The position numbers and the translations under genes were made by a program. A DNA stretch of 31,753 bases from Pseudobdellovibrionaceae bacterium. Lineage in GTDB: Bacteria > Bdellovibrionota > Bdellovibrionia > Bdellovibrionales > Bdellovibrionaceae. The stretch lies in the NCBI GenBank assembly GCA_947374445.1, contig CANCBY010000006.1, positions 1 to 31,753 of the forward strand. The letters run 5' to 3'. A model generated the notes under the pieces. The model had not been told where the DNA came from, ran no database searches, and saw only the letters and a program-made list of their open reading frames with translations. This document shows positions 22,710-31,529 of the stretch, in pieces (position 1 is the stretch's first letter; each line of letters starts with the position of its first letter).

Positions 22710-23828
22710 TTGAAGCCAGCTCTAAAGTTCTTCTTGCTGATATGCACGATCATCTCGACACAAAAAGCATCAGCACAAGAAACCCCTTTGCAAATCAGCA
22801 CACCCGAGGGGCCTTCGGCTAAACAGCTGATGAGCATTGCCAACCAAAAACTTGAAACACTGTTGAAAAAACCCGCTAACTGCTCAACAGCTACTACATC
22901 GCATAAAGGCGCCAACGAAGCACCCCCTACTGAAGCTTTCTTCTGCACAATTTCCGACGAAAAACCTCGTGAGACCCTTGAGCTCAGACACGAGAATGAC
23001 CTCAATCCTTTTGAAGCAATCATGGCGAAAACAGGAAACGGAAATATCTGGAGTGATGATGTCGGCAGAACTGCAGGATTTTTCGGCCGCTATGACAAAG
23101 AAACATCGCTGACTCACAAATATGTTCAACTGCGCAGCGACGGCTTTGGCAAACAGGTCACGCGAAATGGGCAGTCCCAGGACTCCTCAGGAAAATACTA
23201 TTTGCAGTTCCTAGAAATCAACCAACTGACATTGGGGCAACAAGAAAAAATCTCGCAAACAAAAAATACCTCCACCTCTCGCGACCTCGAAGCCGAGCTT
23301 GAGGTCCGCACTGATAAATCCAAGGGCTACATAGCTCAGCCCATTCAAGAGGCCTGGCATAAAGGCACTGAGCCTAGCTTGCAGTACCACTATGTTGATG
23401 GTGACGAAGGCGAAAGCATTCGAATGAGCGTCAAAGCAGGAATGACCAAAATCATCAAAGCCGATCTCGGTGATTTTAAATGTTCCGGAACTGGCACCGC
23501 CCTTGTCGGCATCGACTCCAATGGCCGAGCGGTAGTTGAAAACCGCATCAAAACCGAAGTCGAAAAAGGTGATATCAATGGGAGCAATTTGCTAAATCCT
23601 TGGTGGGCCATATCGCTCTGGAGAAATGACCGTTATGCCAATCAAGATTTTCGCTCAGAGACAGGGGTGAAGTTCAGCACCGGCTGGAAAACTTCGAGCG
23701 GCCTCATCGTCAAGCCTTACTACGGAATGGTGCGGTACCGAAGTGTTGATGATCGCGTTTATTCTTTGGGTTCACGCGGAGGCGAAGAACCTATGCACAT
23801 GATTGGCCTTATCATTCAGTTCAAGTGA
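22710..23828 (+). CDS. Secreted, probably outer-membrane protein of unknown function (372 aa)
   Basis: The frame starts at TTG 22710 and at once encodes a signal peptide (basic MKPALK, hydrophobic FFLLICTIIST, cleavage near KASA-Q). A low-complexity, partly charged stretch with two cysteines (ANCSTATT and AFFCTIS) runs to about residue 95. The remainder alternates polar and hydrophobic residues like beta strands (KYYLQFLEINQLTL, NPWWAISLWRN, GLIVKPYYGMVRY) and ends MHMIGLIIQFK. The overall look is of an outer-membrane barrel, with a vague likeness of the RHENDLNPFEA region to lipid A deacylase-type barrels that is too weak to name. It is convergent with the DUF366 gene, with four bases between the stop codons. 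Confidence 0.7.
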   Translation: MKPALKFFLLICTIISTQKASAQETPLQISTPEGPSAKQLMSIANQKLETLLKKPANCSTATTSHKGANEAPPTEAFFCTISDEKPRETLELRHENDLNPFEAIMAKTGNGNIWSDDVGRTAGFFGRYDKETSLTHKYVQLRSDGFGKQVTRNGQSQDSSGKYYLQFLEINQLTLGQQEKISQTKNTSTSRDLEAELEVRTDKSKGYIAQPIQEAWHKGTEPSLQYHYVDGDEGESIRMSVKAGMTKIIKADLGDFKCSGTGTALVGIDSNGRAVVENRIKTEVEKGDINGSNLLNPWWAISLWRNDRYANQDFRSETGVKFSTGWKTSSGLIVKPYYGMVRYRSVDDRVYSLGSRGGEEPMHMIGLIIQFK

Positions 23829-23832
23829 GCGC

Positions 23833-24393
23833 CTAAAGCGCCGCGCGCACTTTCCACGTAGCTTCCCTAATCGAAGCATACTCTTGCTGAAACCGCTGCA
23901 TCAACTCTCGGCTGATACTTTGAGCTTCGCTCGCAAGACCCCAGTCTTCAAGAGCACATGTCGGCACTGGAGTCCCCGCATTTTTTACATTCATGGCAAA
24001 ATGAATCATCACAGAATTGGGCGATCTGCAGGCGATCGAGATGCTGAGCTTTTTGCCGCTCCAGTAAAGGTCATCACCCTTGCGAGAGATTTGAATTTTT
24101 ACTTTTTCCTCTAAAAAATCTTTCGCCAAAGAGGCAAAAAGTCTTTGCACAAAAACCCCGACTGTCAGCGGCTGATCAAAGATCTCAAAAATAAAATGAA
24201 GCATTTCGCTGCCACAGATTTTAGCGCCCGCCAAAAGGTCTTCGCCGTCGATCATGTGATCAAAGTTGACATCACAGGCACCGACCCACGAGACCACAGA
24301 ATCACCTAAAACTTTATGACTTAAGTAGGCATAAAGAGACCGAAGCTGAGTTCCATCATACTTTGTATTTTGATCAAGCCATTGCGTTTGCAT
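23833..24393 (-). CDS. DUF366-family protein (186 aa)
   Basis: The DUF366 pattern is recognisable: TKYDGTQLRSLYAYL, then GDSVVSWVGACDVNFDHMIDGEDLLAG, ICGSEMLHFIFEIFDQ and a late SISIACRSPNSVMIHFAMNV with NAGTPVPTCALEDWG. The strictly kept Asp, His and Glu residues suggest a metal or nucleotide site. The molecular function is unknown. It is the last gene of the run secD-secF-recJ-basic protein-queC-DUF366, 37 bases after queC. The family often occurs near queuosine or 7-deazaguanine genes as far as I recall, so a role linked to preQ0 metabolism is a reasonable guess. The start has GAGG five bases upstream. Confidence 0.75.
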   Translation of the reverse strand: MQTQWLDQNTKYDGTQLRSLYAYLSHKVLGDSVVSWVGACDVNFDHMIDGEDLLAGAKICGSEMLHFIFEIFDQPLTVGVFVQRLFASLAKDFLEEKVKIQISRKGDDLYWSGKKLSISIACRSPNSVMIHFAMNVKNAGTPVPTCALEDWGLASEAQSISRELMQRFQQEYASIREATWKVRAAL

Positions 24394-24430
24394 GCTAGCC
24401 TCACTTAAAAATGTTAGCTTAAAATTTAGC

Positions 24431-25102
24431 CTAAAAATTCAGTTTAGAAATCCCATTGGCTTTGAAAGCCCGTTCTGCTCGTTGGCAGCTTTCGCATTGG
24501 CCACACCACTTTGCACCCGCCTGATAACAAGGCCAAATCATCGACCAAGCAACGCCGAGCTTTTCTCCAAAGGCTACGATCTCGGTTTTATTCATGCTGA
24601 CTGTCGTGCATTCCACACGCACTTGATTGCTTGTCGAATATGAAAAACTGTCTGTTACTTGATTCATAAATTTCAACGAGTTATCCGGAAATGTTGAAGC
24701 CTCTTCGAGATTAAATCCGGGGATTACAACTTGTGCTCCCAAGGCTTCAGCAAAACCCGCGGCAATATTTAAAAAAATCCCGTTACGATTAGGAACCCAA
24801 ACTGATTTTGCCGTCTTCATAGAGGCCGAATGATCATCTATTGATACATCATTTTTTAGTGGCAGCGCTTTGCCCGTATCAATCAGACTGCTCGTGCCAA
24901 GATCCTTAAAAAAAGGAAGAGCCAAGACCTGGTGCTTGATCCCAAGCTTAGCCGTCATTTTTTGTGAGATTTCAATTTCTTTAGCGGCAGCCCGTTGGCC
25001 ATAATCAAATGTTAGCGCTAGAAGCACCTCTCCGCGATTTTGTGCCTCATAAAGATTTACAGTTGAATCCATGCCGCCAGATAAGAGAACGACGCTTTTC
25101 AA
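24431..25102 (-). CDS. queC: 7-cyano-7-deazaguanine (preQ0) synthase (223 aa)
   Basis: QueC converts 7-carboxy-7-deazaguanine to preQ0 with ATP and ammonia. The PP-loop ATP site is VLLSGGMDSTVNL at residues 5-17. Next come FDYGQRAAAKEIEI and VPNRNGIFLNIAAGFAEALG, both diagnostic. The zinc site is C192, C200, C203 and C206 in CYQAGAKWCGQCESC. The start is a TTG that overlaps the stop of the upstream basic-protein gene (TTGA, 25099-25102), with AAGGTAAGG upstream. The product feeds QueF, QueA and Tgt, two of which are encoded further upstream on the same strand; QueD, QueE and QueF are not in the window. Confidence 0.96.
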   Translation of the reverse strand: MKSVVLLSGGMDSTVNLYEAQNRGEVLLALTFDYGQRAAAKEIEISQKMTAKLGIKHQVLALPFFKDLGTSSLIDTGKALPLKNDVSIDDHSASMKTAKSVWVPNRNGIFLNIAAGFAEALGAQVVIPGFNLEEASTFPDNSLKFMNQVTDSFSYSTSNQVRVECTTVSMNKTEIVAFGEKLGVAWSMIWPCYQAGAKWCGQCESCQRAERAFKANGISKLNF

Positions 25103-25467
25103 GGCCTTACCTTCTTGTTGCGCACGATTTTAGCAGCACTTTTCTTTGCATTTTCTTTGCGAAAACCTGCACTGATAACTTTAGCTCTTTCGAGAACTTT
25201 GAATCCCAACATTTTGAGGTGATCTACATTCAAAGGCGACTTATTCAAGTTATGTCCTAACTGCTGAATCTGCGCTTCGACACTGGGGCTGACCTTCAAC
25301 AAAATCTGATCCACCATTTTTTTAGTGGTCTTGGTCAGCGCTGTTGCCACTTTTTTAGTTCTTAAAAATTTTTTGCTTTTAAGTGGCCTACCAGATTTAG
25401 CATTTTTTGTAGCCTTCGCATCGACTGTCTTTTTCGCAGGCTTTTTATTTTTTACTTTAGTTGTCAT
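25099..25467 (-). CDS. Lysine/alanine-rich basic protein, histone H1-like (122 aa)
   Basis: The first 50 residues and last 20 are dense in Lys with Ala, Thr and Arg (KKPAKKTVDAKATKNAK and ENAKKSAAKIVRNKKV), as in bacterial histone H1-like proteins. The middle (about 50-95) is less charged and predicted helical: MVDQILLKVSPSVEAQIQQL and LNVDHLKMLGFKVLERAKVI. DNA or RNA binding is inferred from charge only. Its ATG lies 11 bases inside the end of recJ, and its stop overlaps the queC start by four bases, so it is translationally locked between these two genes. That position with recJ would suit a nucleic-acid role. Confidence 0.65.
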   Translation of the reverse strand: MTTKVKNKKPAKKTVDAKATKNAKSGRPLKSKKFLRTKKVATALTKTTKKMVDQILLKVSPSVEAQIQQLGHNLNKSPLNVDHLKMLGFKVLERAKVISAGFRKENAKKSAAKIVRNKKVRP

Positions 25468-27214
25468 GAAGCTTTCTCATTTCTCGAATCAATAACTGCA
25501 CGCTCTTTCGCCCAGCAAAGTAGTTCCATTGAATTTCACCTAGAATTTCAACCGGCTCAGTATTGGCCGCGGGATCGGAGAAAGTGTCTTTCAATTTAGC
25601 CGGTGGTGAAAACCAAAGAGCTTCGAATGACCGGTGCGAATCCAGGCTTGAAAGCTTAAACTTCCAATGCCCGCCTTTGAGTTCTTTAAAGCTTTGAATC
25701 TGCAAATTTTGCACACGCAAAATCGGAACCGCAAAGCTTTGCCCGAAAGGACCAATCACATCAAACCATTTCATCAAATTTTCAGTGATCATCTCAACCG
25801 GAACTTCGGCGTCGTAATTGAGCTCACGAGTATTAGACTCTTTCGAGGCCTTTTCGAAGTGGGCGGCTAAGCCTTCAATAAATTGAGGCCAGTGAGCCTC
25901 GTTGAGTTCAAAACCAGCCGCTGCATGATGGCCACCAAAACGATCCAAAGTATTTGCGCAAGACTCAAGCGCGTCTAAAACACTGAGCTCATTCTCGCCA
26001 GCACCACGAGCACTTCCAACAATCTGCCCATCTGGCGATCTTGATCCAATAAATGTGGGCCGATTTTTAGCCTGTGAAACTTTAGTTGCGATAAGACCCA
26101 CAACCCCTCGATGAAACTGATCGCTATTGAGGGCCACAAAATCTTCATAGGGCCAAGTTTGTAGAGCATCGATGGCTTCTTTTTCACCATCCATTTGTAA
26201 GCTCACGCGAGTCTGATTGTTCTGAAGAACTTTTTTTACGGCCTCACGAGCAAGGCTGTCGTCTTCGATCAAATACAGATCAATCGGAAACAGACCCATT
26301 TCCATCCGCGAAAGAGCATTCAACTTCGGTGCAAACCGAATCGATACATCTTGTGATGAAAGCGGACGATCATGCATATCCAAGGCTTCAAGCAGAGCCC
26401 TTAAGCCTGGGCGCCGTGTGTGCTCAAGCTCTTTGAGCCCAGCTTTTACCAGCACACGATTGTCTTCAACGATCGGCACCATGTCTGTCAGTGTTGCAAT
26501 CGTAAAACAGTCCAGCACACTTCGTAGATCTAAACATCTTTCATCGATGAAGCCCTTATCAACAAGGCCCCGCTTTGTGGCTCTTAAAAGGTAAAAGGCA
26601 ACACCAGCTCCACACAAATACTTCAAATCTGAGGTGCAGTCTTTTTGATTTGGATTTACTACCACCAAAGCTTCAGGCAAAGTCTCTGCCGGCTGATGAT
26701 GATCTGTTAGAATTACGTCGATCCCAAGTTCCTTGGCCTTTACACAAGCCTTGAAAGCAGTGATACCAACATCCACAGTGATGATCAGATCTACATTTTG
26801 ATTTTTTAATTCAGCGACAACTTCGGGGTGAAATCCATAGCCCTCGGTCAAACGCTTGGGCTGATAATGAATAAGATTTTGAAATCCTAAGGACTGCAAT
26901 CCTTTACGCAAAAGAGCTAGGCCTGAGGTGCCATCAAGATCAAAATCAGCATAGATACAAATTTTTTGTTGCTGCTCAAAAGCCTGAATCAAGCGCGAAA
27001 CAGCGGTCGACATTCCCAAAATACTCAGCGGATCTTTGAGGCTTCCAAGCTTAGGCTCAAGGACATTCAGTAAGTCTTCACTTTTACCAAATCCGCGAGA
27101 GCCTAAAATATACAAGATCACTTGTGGCATTTTAGCGTAAGCCGGAGGCAGTTGAAGCTCGGGATTGAGTGAAGCCTCGCTGCCAGAATGATGGGGCCGC
27201 CAAATGCTTTTCAC
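25457..27214 (-). CDS. recJ: Single-stranded-DNA exonuclease RecJ (585 aa)
   Basis: RecJ degrades single-stranded DNA 5' to 3' in recombination, mismatch and base-excision repair. DHH-family motifs are present in order: YADFDLDGTSG (aspartates at 90, 92 and 94), LIITVDVGITAF (146-152), and LTDHHQP (169-175). RFAPKLNALSRM marks the domain junction, and DHHA1 has DRFGGHHAAAGFEL at about 425-438. The length is normal. The start is GTG at 27214, with GAGG five bases upstream, 45 bases after the secF stop. RecJ next to SecDF is seen in many bacteria. Confidence 0.95.
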   Translation of the reverse strand: MKSIWRPHHSGSEASLNPELQLPPAYAKMPQVILYILGSRGFGKSEDLLNVLEPKLGSLKDPLSILGMSTAVSRLIQAFEQQQKICIYADFDLDGTSGLALLRKGLQSLGFQNLIHYQPKRLTEGYGFHPEVVAELKNQNVDLIITVDVGITAFKACVKAKELGIDVILTDHHQPAETLPEALVVVNPNQKDCTSDLKYLCGAGVAFYLLRATKRGLVDKGFIDERCLDLRSVLDCFTIATLTDMVPIVEDNRVLVKAGLKELEHTRRPGLRALLEALDMHDRPLSSQDVSIRFAPKLNALSRMEMGLFPIDLYLIEDDSLAREAVKKVLQNNQTRVSLQMDGEKEAIDALQTWPYEDFVALNSDQFHRGVVGLIATKVSQAKNRPTFIGSRSPDGQIVGSARGAGENELSVLDALESCANTLDRFGGHHAAAGFELNEAHWPQFIEGLAAHFEKASKESNTRELNYDAEVPVEMITENLMKWFDVIGPFGQSFAVPILRVQNLQIQSFKELKGGHWKFKLSSLDSHRSFEALWFSPPAKLKDTFSDPAANTEPVEILGEIQWNYFAGRKSVQLLIREMRKLHDN

Positions 27215-27259
27215 AGAACCTCAATCCTTAACCAGTTGCTAAAACTCATTTGCTGCAAT

Positions 27260-28219
27260 CTAAGCGGCCTTATGAGTCCCGTTCATTTTTTCAACCAAAA
27301 GAATCATCGGAGCTGCCACGTAGATACTAGAGTACGTTCCAAAAACAATTCCCACGCAGATGGCAAACGCGATATCTGAAACAGTTCCACCAGCAAAGAA
27401 GTACAAACAGATCGCTGAGGTAAATACCGTTCCTGATGTGATCAAGGTGCGGCCCAACATATCATTGATTGATTTATTGATGATAAAACCGATGCCTCGA
27501 TCACGGTAATGACCCTCGGTTTCACGGATACGATCGTAAACCACAATCGTATCATTCAAAGAGTAGCCAATTAAGGTCAGGATCGCTGCCAAAATTGGAA
27601 CGTTCACCTCTTTGCCGACCAAGACAAAAATTCCAAGCGTGATCACAGCATCATGCGCCAAACAAATCACAGCACCTGGTGCGTACTTATAGTCAAATCG
27701 AAGAGCCACGTAGATAAGGATCACAAGCAAGCAATAAAATACCGCCAAGAATCCATTTCGTTTTAGCTCGGCCCCAACCTGAGGACCTACAGAGTCCACC
27801 CGGCGAATCTCTGGCTGACCACTTGCAAGCTCAGTTGTGATAGCCTCTTTTACTTTTGTAACTGCAGAGTTCTGCAGATCATTGGTCTCTTTGTCCGTCT
27901 TTCCATGCTCGGTTTGAAAACGAACAACAAACTCATCAGCGCCACCAAAGCTTTGCAGCTCAACATGCTTGAGTCCTTGTTTTTCTACTAAGGGACGAAG
28001 TTGCTCGATGGCGACGTTGCCATTGAACTTGACTTGGATTTCAGTTCCACCGGCAAAATCAATACCGTATGTGATTCCGCGCACAGCCAAGTAGGCTAGT
28101 GAAATCACAACTAGAGCTGCTGAAATTCCGCCGAAAAGTCCTACTTTACCTACGAAGTCGAAGCGTCCGTAATCATGTCCGCCAGAATTATCTTTTTTAT
28201 TTTGAATTGCTTTAGCCAT
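27260..28219 (-). CDS. secF: Protein translocase subunit SecF (319 aa)
   Basis: SecF and SecD form a proton-driven membrane complex that pulls proteins through SecYEG. After one membrane helix the sequence has YGIDFAGGTEIQVKFNG, the SecF version of the P1 head. Five more helices follow, including RFDYKYAPGAVICLAHDAVITLGIFV, LTLIGYSLNDTIVVYDRIRE and a GRTLITSGTVFTSAICLYFF segment, all typical. I start it at ATG 28219 with GAGG upstream; the frame also allows TTG two codons earlier. It follows secD by 30 bases. Confidence 0.95.
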   Translation of the reverse strand: MAKAIQNKKDNSGGHDYGRFDFVGKVGLFGGISAALVVISLAYLAVRGITYGIDFAGGTEIQVKFNGNVAIEQLRPLVEKQGLKHVELQSFGGADEFVVRFQTEHGKTDKETNDLQNSAVTKVKEAITTELASGQPEIRRVDSVGPQVGAELKRNGFLAVFYCLLVILIYVALRFDYKYAPGAVICLAHDAVITLGIFVLVGKEVNVPILAAILTLIGYSLNDTIVVYDRIRETEGHYRDRGIGFIINKSINDMLGRTLITSGTVFTSAICLYFFAGGTVSDIAFAICVGIVFGTYSSIYVAAPMILLVEKMNGTHKAA

Positions 28220-28249
28220 TTTCAATACCTCTTTAGAACCTTAAACGAG

Positions 28250-29938
28250 TTAAACAGAAAGTTTTTTAACGCCAAATTTTTGAGTCAAAGTGTCTACAAG
28301 GACCTTTGAAACAAAAACGTTTGCAAACAACGTGGTCGCAATTCCGATCAATAGAGTCACGGCAAAACCGCGCACAGGACCTGTTCCGAAATACAACAGC
28401 ACCAGAGCTGTCGCAGCCGTTGTGATATTCGCATCTAAGATCGCAGACATCGCGCGCGCATAGCCCTCACGAACGGCCGATACAAAGCTAGCTCCATTGC
28501 GAAGCTCTTCTCGCATCCGCTCATTGATCAGAACGTTCGCATCTACCGCAAAACCCACCGTCAATGCGATCCCGGCAATGCCCGGCAAAGTTAGCGTGGC
28601 ACCAAAAGATGTGAGCAAAGCAAATACAGACAAAATATTAATTCCCAAGGCAACATTCGAAACCATACCCATGCCTTTATAGCGAAGAAGCATGAATAGA
28701 ACGATCAAGAACGCACCCATGTAGCTCGCAAACTGAGCTTTTTTGATTGCATCAGCACCTAGTGAAGGACCCACACGTCGCTCTTCTAATTGCTCAAGAG
28801 TCGCAGGCAAAGCGCCGGCTCTGAGTGAAGTCGAAATCATTTTTGCTTCGTCCATTGATTTTTCGCGGTCACGGCCACCACCCAAAGTGATCACAGCACG
28901 GCCGTCACCAATTTGCGTTTGAATGACAGGAGCAGTCTTTACAACTTTATCAAGAACAACGGCCATACGCTTACCGATATGTGAAGCCGTTAAGTCTTTA
29001 AATTTTTGCGCACCAGCGGCGTTAAAACGAATCGCAACTTCTGGAGCTCCGTATTCATTGAAGCTCACAAAAGCATCATCAAGAGAGTCCCCGCCAAGGC
29101 CCGTATCGGTGCCAACCAAGAACGGAATACGACCCGCTTCCATAGTTGTTGCGTTTTCAGATTTTTCAAAAAGAAGCATGGTTTTTTCAGGAAGCTTTGC
29201 TTTGAGATCTTGGTTTACGCGCGCGACGTATTCGGTGTATTTCAAATTTTGCAGAGAGTAACTGCCCGCTTTTTCGGCCTCGCCGACCATTTGATTTAGG
29301 TCACCAGGAATTTTATCATCAGCCACCATCATGAAATCAAGCTTAGCAGCCGTGTTGATCAAAGCTTTTGCTTTTTCGGCATCGGCCATTCCAGGCAATT
29401 GAACCAAGATGCGATCCACACCTTGCTGCTGTATTGACGGTTCGGCCACACCAAACTCGTCAATACGATTTCGGATGGTTTCGATCGCCTGGCGAATCAC
29501 TTTGCTTTTGTAATCATTCAAATAAGCATCGTAGTAGCGAAGAGTGACAGTGGTGTCGGTGCTCGACATTTTTTGCAACATGGTCGAATAACGATCTTCT
29601 ACCAAACGAGTGGCTTTATCCTTGGCCTCACCAGAGACTTGCAATTCGATTTCACCTTCAGAGGCTTTTGTCGCTTTGATGTCGATGACAGAAATTCCTT
29701 CTTTAGCAAATTCAGCTTTAAGTGAATTAGCAAGACGGATTGTGCTCTCTGAAACTACTCCAGCCACATCCACACCCATCACAAGATGAAGTCCACCCTG
29801 GATATCAAGACCGTAATTCAATCTTTGTTTTGGGAGCCAAGGTTTACCTTCAGGATTTATGATATTTGGTAAAACCCAAAAACCCGCCAGCAAAATACCA
29901 AGTACTGCACCGATTGTTCTGATGCGAAGATTATCCAT
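28250..29938 (-). CDS. secD: Protein translocase subunit SecD (562 aa)
   Basis: The N-terminal membrane helix leads to LNYGLDIQGGLHLVMGVDV, then the large periplasmic P1 domain (about 60-370, with RNRIDEFGVAEPSIQQQG and RILVQLPGM). Five C-terminal helices follow, containing RRVGPSLGADAIKKAQFASY, GFAVDANVLINERMREELRNG and GTGPVRGFAVTLLIGIATTL. The conserved acidic residue in the GFAVDANVLI helix is the proton-pathway residue. The length is close to that of other SecD proteins. ATG at 29938 is three bases after the yajC stop, so the two are coupled. Confidence 0.96.
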   Translation of the reverse strand: MDNLRIRTIGAVLGILLAGFWVLPNIINPEGKPWLPKQRLNYGLDIQGGLHLVMGVDVAGVVSESTIRLANSLKAEFAKEGISVIDIKATKASEGEIELQVSGEAKDKATRLVEDRYSTMLQKMSSTDTTVTLRYYDAYLNDYKSKVIRQAIETIRNRIDEFGVAEPSIQQQGVDRILVQLPGMADAEKAKALINTAAKLDFMMVADDKIPGDLNQMVGEAEKAGSYSLQNLKYTEYVARVNQDLKAKLPEKTMLLFEKSENATTMEAGRIPFLVGTDTGLGGDSLDDAFVSFNEYGAPEVAIRFNAAGAQKFKDLTASHIGKRMAVVLDKVVKTAPVIQTQIGDGRAVITLGGGRDREKSMDEAKMISTSLRAGALPATLEQLEERRVGPSLGADAIKKAQFASYMGAFLIVLFMLLRYKGMGMVSNVALGINILSVFALLTSFGATLTLPGIAGIALTVGFAVDANVLINERMREELRNGASFVSAVREGYARAMSAILDANITTAATALVLLYFGTGPVRGFAVTLLIGIATTLFANVFVSKVLVDTLTQKFGVKKLSV

Positions 29939-29941
29939 GGA

Positions 29942-30247
29942 TTAGTTCCCCTTTCCTTTTTCTTTGCCTTCAAGCATCTTTGCTTGTGAGCCTGTGATTT
30001 GCTTGCGAAGCATTTTGATCTTCACGCCTTGAGCAATCTCAAGAGTGACAAATTGATCAGCAATGCCATCAATAGTTCCAAGAATTCCAGAAGCTGTAAC
30101 GACAGCGTCGCCGCGCTTAAGCTGACCAACGAAAGACTCTTGCTCTTTCAGGCGCTTCGACTGAGGACGGATGATGAGAAAATAAAAAATCACGAAGATC
30201 GCGATAAAAGGTAAAAACATTTCAAGACTTGAGGGCTGCTGTGCCAT
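29942..30247 (-). CDS. yajC: Sec translocon accessory protein YajC (101 aa)
   Basis: YajC is a small inner-membrane partner of SecDF. The sequence has a single membrane helix (MFLPFIAIFVIFYFLIIRP), the family motif RPQSKRLKEQESFVGQLKRG, then a small cytoplasmic domain (GDAVVTASGILGTI, KMLRKQIT). I use ATG 30247, with AGGAG upstream; an in-frame extension to 30283 has no support. It begins the yajC-secD-secF unit, 122 bases after tgt. Confidence 0.94.
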   Translation of the reverse strand: MAQQPSSLEMFLPFIAIFVIFYFLIIRPQSKRLKEQESFVGQLKRGDAVVTASGILGTIDGIADQFVTLEIAQGVKIKMLRKQITGSQAKMLEGKEKGKGN

Positions 30248-30368
30248 TAAAAATTCTCCTTCACAAGCCGATGACTCGACCACGAAGAATGAATGGAATC
30301 AATTATTTACAGCATGTGAGCAGAGCCGCGTTAAGCAATGCCTTCCGAGAGAAAACTCTGCCTATTTT

Positions 30369-31529
30369 TTAGACTGCTTCTACGGCCGTCTTCTTAGTAA
30401 AGCGCGAGAGGCAAAAGCTTTTAAACTCTGTCCATGTTCCTTGCTCGATGGCTTCGCGACTGCGCTTCATGAGCGCCATGTAAAAGTGCAAATTGTGAAT
30501 GGTATTGAGGCGACTCCCCAAGATTTCTCCACTCAAAAACAGATGGCGCAAATAAGAGCGCGAGTAGTTTTTGCAGCAGTAACAATCACACTCAGGATCG
30601 AGTGGACCGCTGTCTTCTCGGTACTCATTGCGCTTGATGCTGATTTTACCAGCCCATGTGTATAAAGTTCCATTGCGTGCCACTCTTGTAGGCATGACGC
30701 AATCAAACATATCAACGCCGCCATCAATTGCCAAAATTAAATCTAGCGGAGTGCCAACTCCCATCAAGTAACGCGGTTTATTTTTTGGCATCAGTGGCGC
30801 GATCTGCGGCACCAGATCATGCATCAATTCAATCGGCTCGCCGACACTGAAGCCCCCCAGCGCATAACCCGGCAAATCCACACTAGTGACTTGATCGAGC
30901 GAGTACTTGCGATGCTTAAGGCTTAAGCCTCCCTGCACGATCCCAAATAGCAAACTTTCTTTGCGAGTCATCGCAGCCGCTGAGCGCTTGAGCCAGCGGT
31001 AAGTGAGATCCATCGAAGTTTTAATTTCTTCTTCGGTCGCTGGATATTTCAGACACTCATCGAAGGCCATGATGATATCAGAGCCAAGATCCATTTGGAT
31101 CTCCATGCTTTTTTCAGGCGAGATAAAATATTTTGCGCCATCTAAATGCGAGCGAAACTCCACACCCTCTTCTGACATCTTTCGGAGTTGTGAGAGCGAA
31201 AAAACCTGAAAGCCACCACTGTCAGTCAAGATGGGGCCGTGCCAATTCATGAACTTATGCAAGCCTCCCATTTTTTGGATGAGCTTTTCGCCAGGACGTA
31301 AATGCAAGTGGTAAGTGTTACCCAAAACCACTTGGGTGCCGCACTCTTTGAGCTCTTCGGGAGTCATCGCCTTGACAGTGGCTTTTGTTCCGACCGCCAT
31401 AAATACCGGAGTTTGGATTTCACCATGCGCTGTCATCAAGCGGCCGCGACGAGCCTCGCCATCTTGCTTTAGCAATTGGAATTCACCGAGAGAAAGGTCT
31501 TTATTTGTGTTTATTTGTGTTTGATCCAA
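30369..31529 (-). CDS. tgt: tRNA-guanine transglycosylase (386 aa)
   Basis: Tgt replaces the wobble guanine in GUN-anticodon tRNAs with preQ1. Catalytic residues are visible: the general acid/base Asp103 in LTDSGGFQVFSL and the nucleophile Asp276 in DMFDCVMPTRVARNG. Substrate-binding GIVQGGL and ALGGFSVGE are intact, and the zinc ligands are C314, C316, C319 and H345. The start is unsettled: TTG at 31529 overlaps queA by 19 bases and uses GGAG; TTG at 31475, with GGTGA eight bases upstream, gives a start closer to E. coli Tgt. A 10-base tandem duplication lies between them. Confidence 0.95.
   Translation of the reverse strand: MDQTQINTNKDLSLGEFQLLKQDGEARRGRLMTAHGEIQTPVFMAVGTKATVKAMTPEELKECGTQVVLGNTYHLHLRPGEKLIQKMGGLHKFMNWHGPILTDSGGFQVFSLSQLRKMSEEGVEFRSHLDGAKYFISPEKSMEIQMDLGSDIIMAFDECLKYPATEEEIKTSMDLTYRWLKRSAAAMTRKESLLFGIVQGGLSLKHRKYSLDQVTSVDLPGYALGGFSVGEPIELMHDLVPQIAPLMPKNKPRYLMGVGTPLDLILAIDGGVDMFDCVMPTRVARNGTLYTWAGKISIKRNEYREDSGPLDPECDCYCCKNYSRSYLRHLFLSGEILGSRLNTIHNLHFYMALMKRSREAIEQGTWTEFKSFCLSRFTKKTAVEAV
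31501..31520. repeat. 10-base tandem duplication at the queA/tgt overlap
   Basis: TTATTTGTGT occurs twice in direct succession (31501-31510 and 31511-31520). The second copy holds the queA stop codon (TTA at 31511-31513, minus strand). Losing one copy would shift the frame between the upstream tgt start and the tgt body. Confidence 0.85.

Noticed and set aside
23826..23850. Bidirectional terminator between the two convergent stop codons
   Set aside because: GCGC-CTAAA-GCGC makes only a 4-bp stem and there is no T-run on either side.
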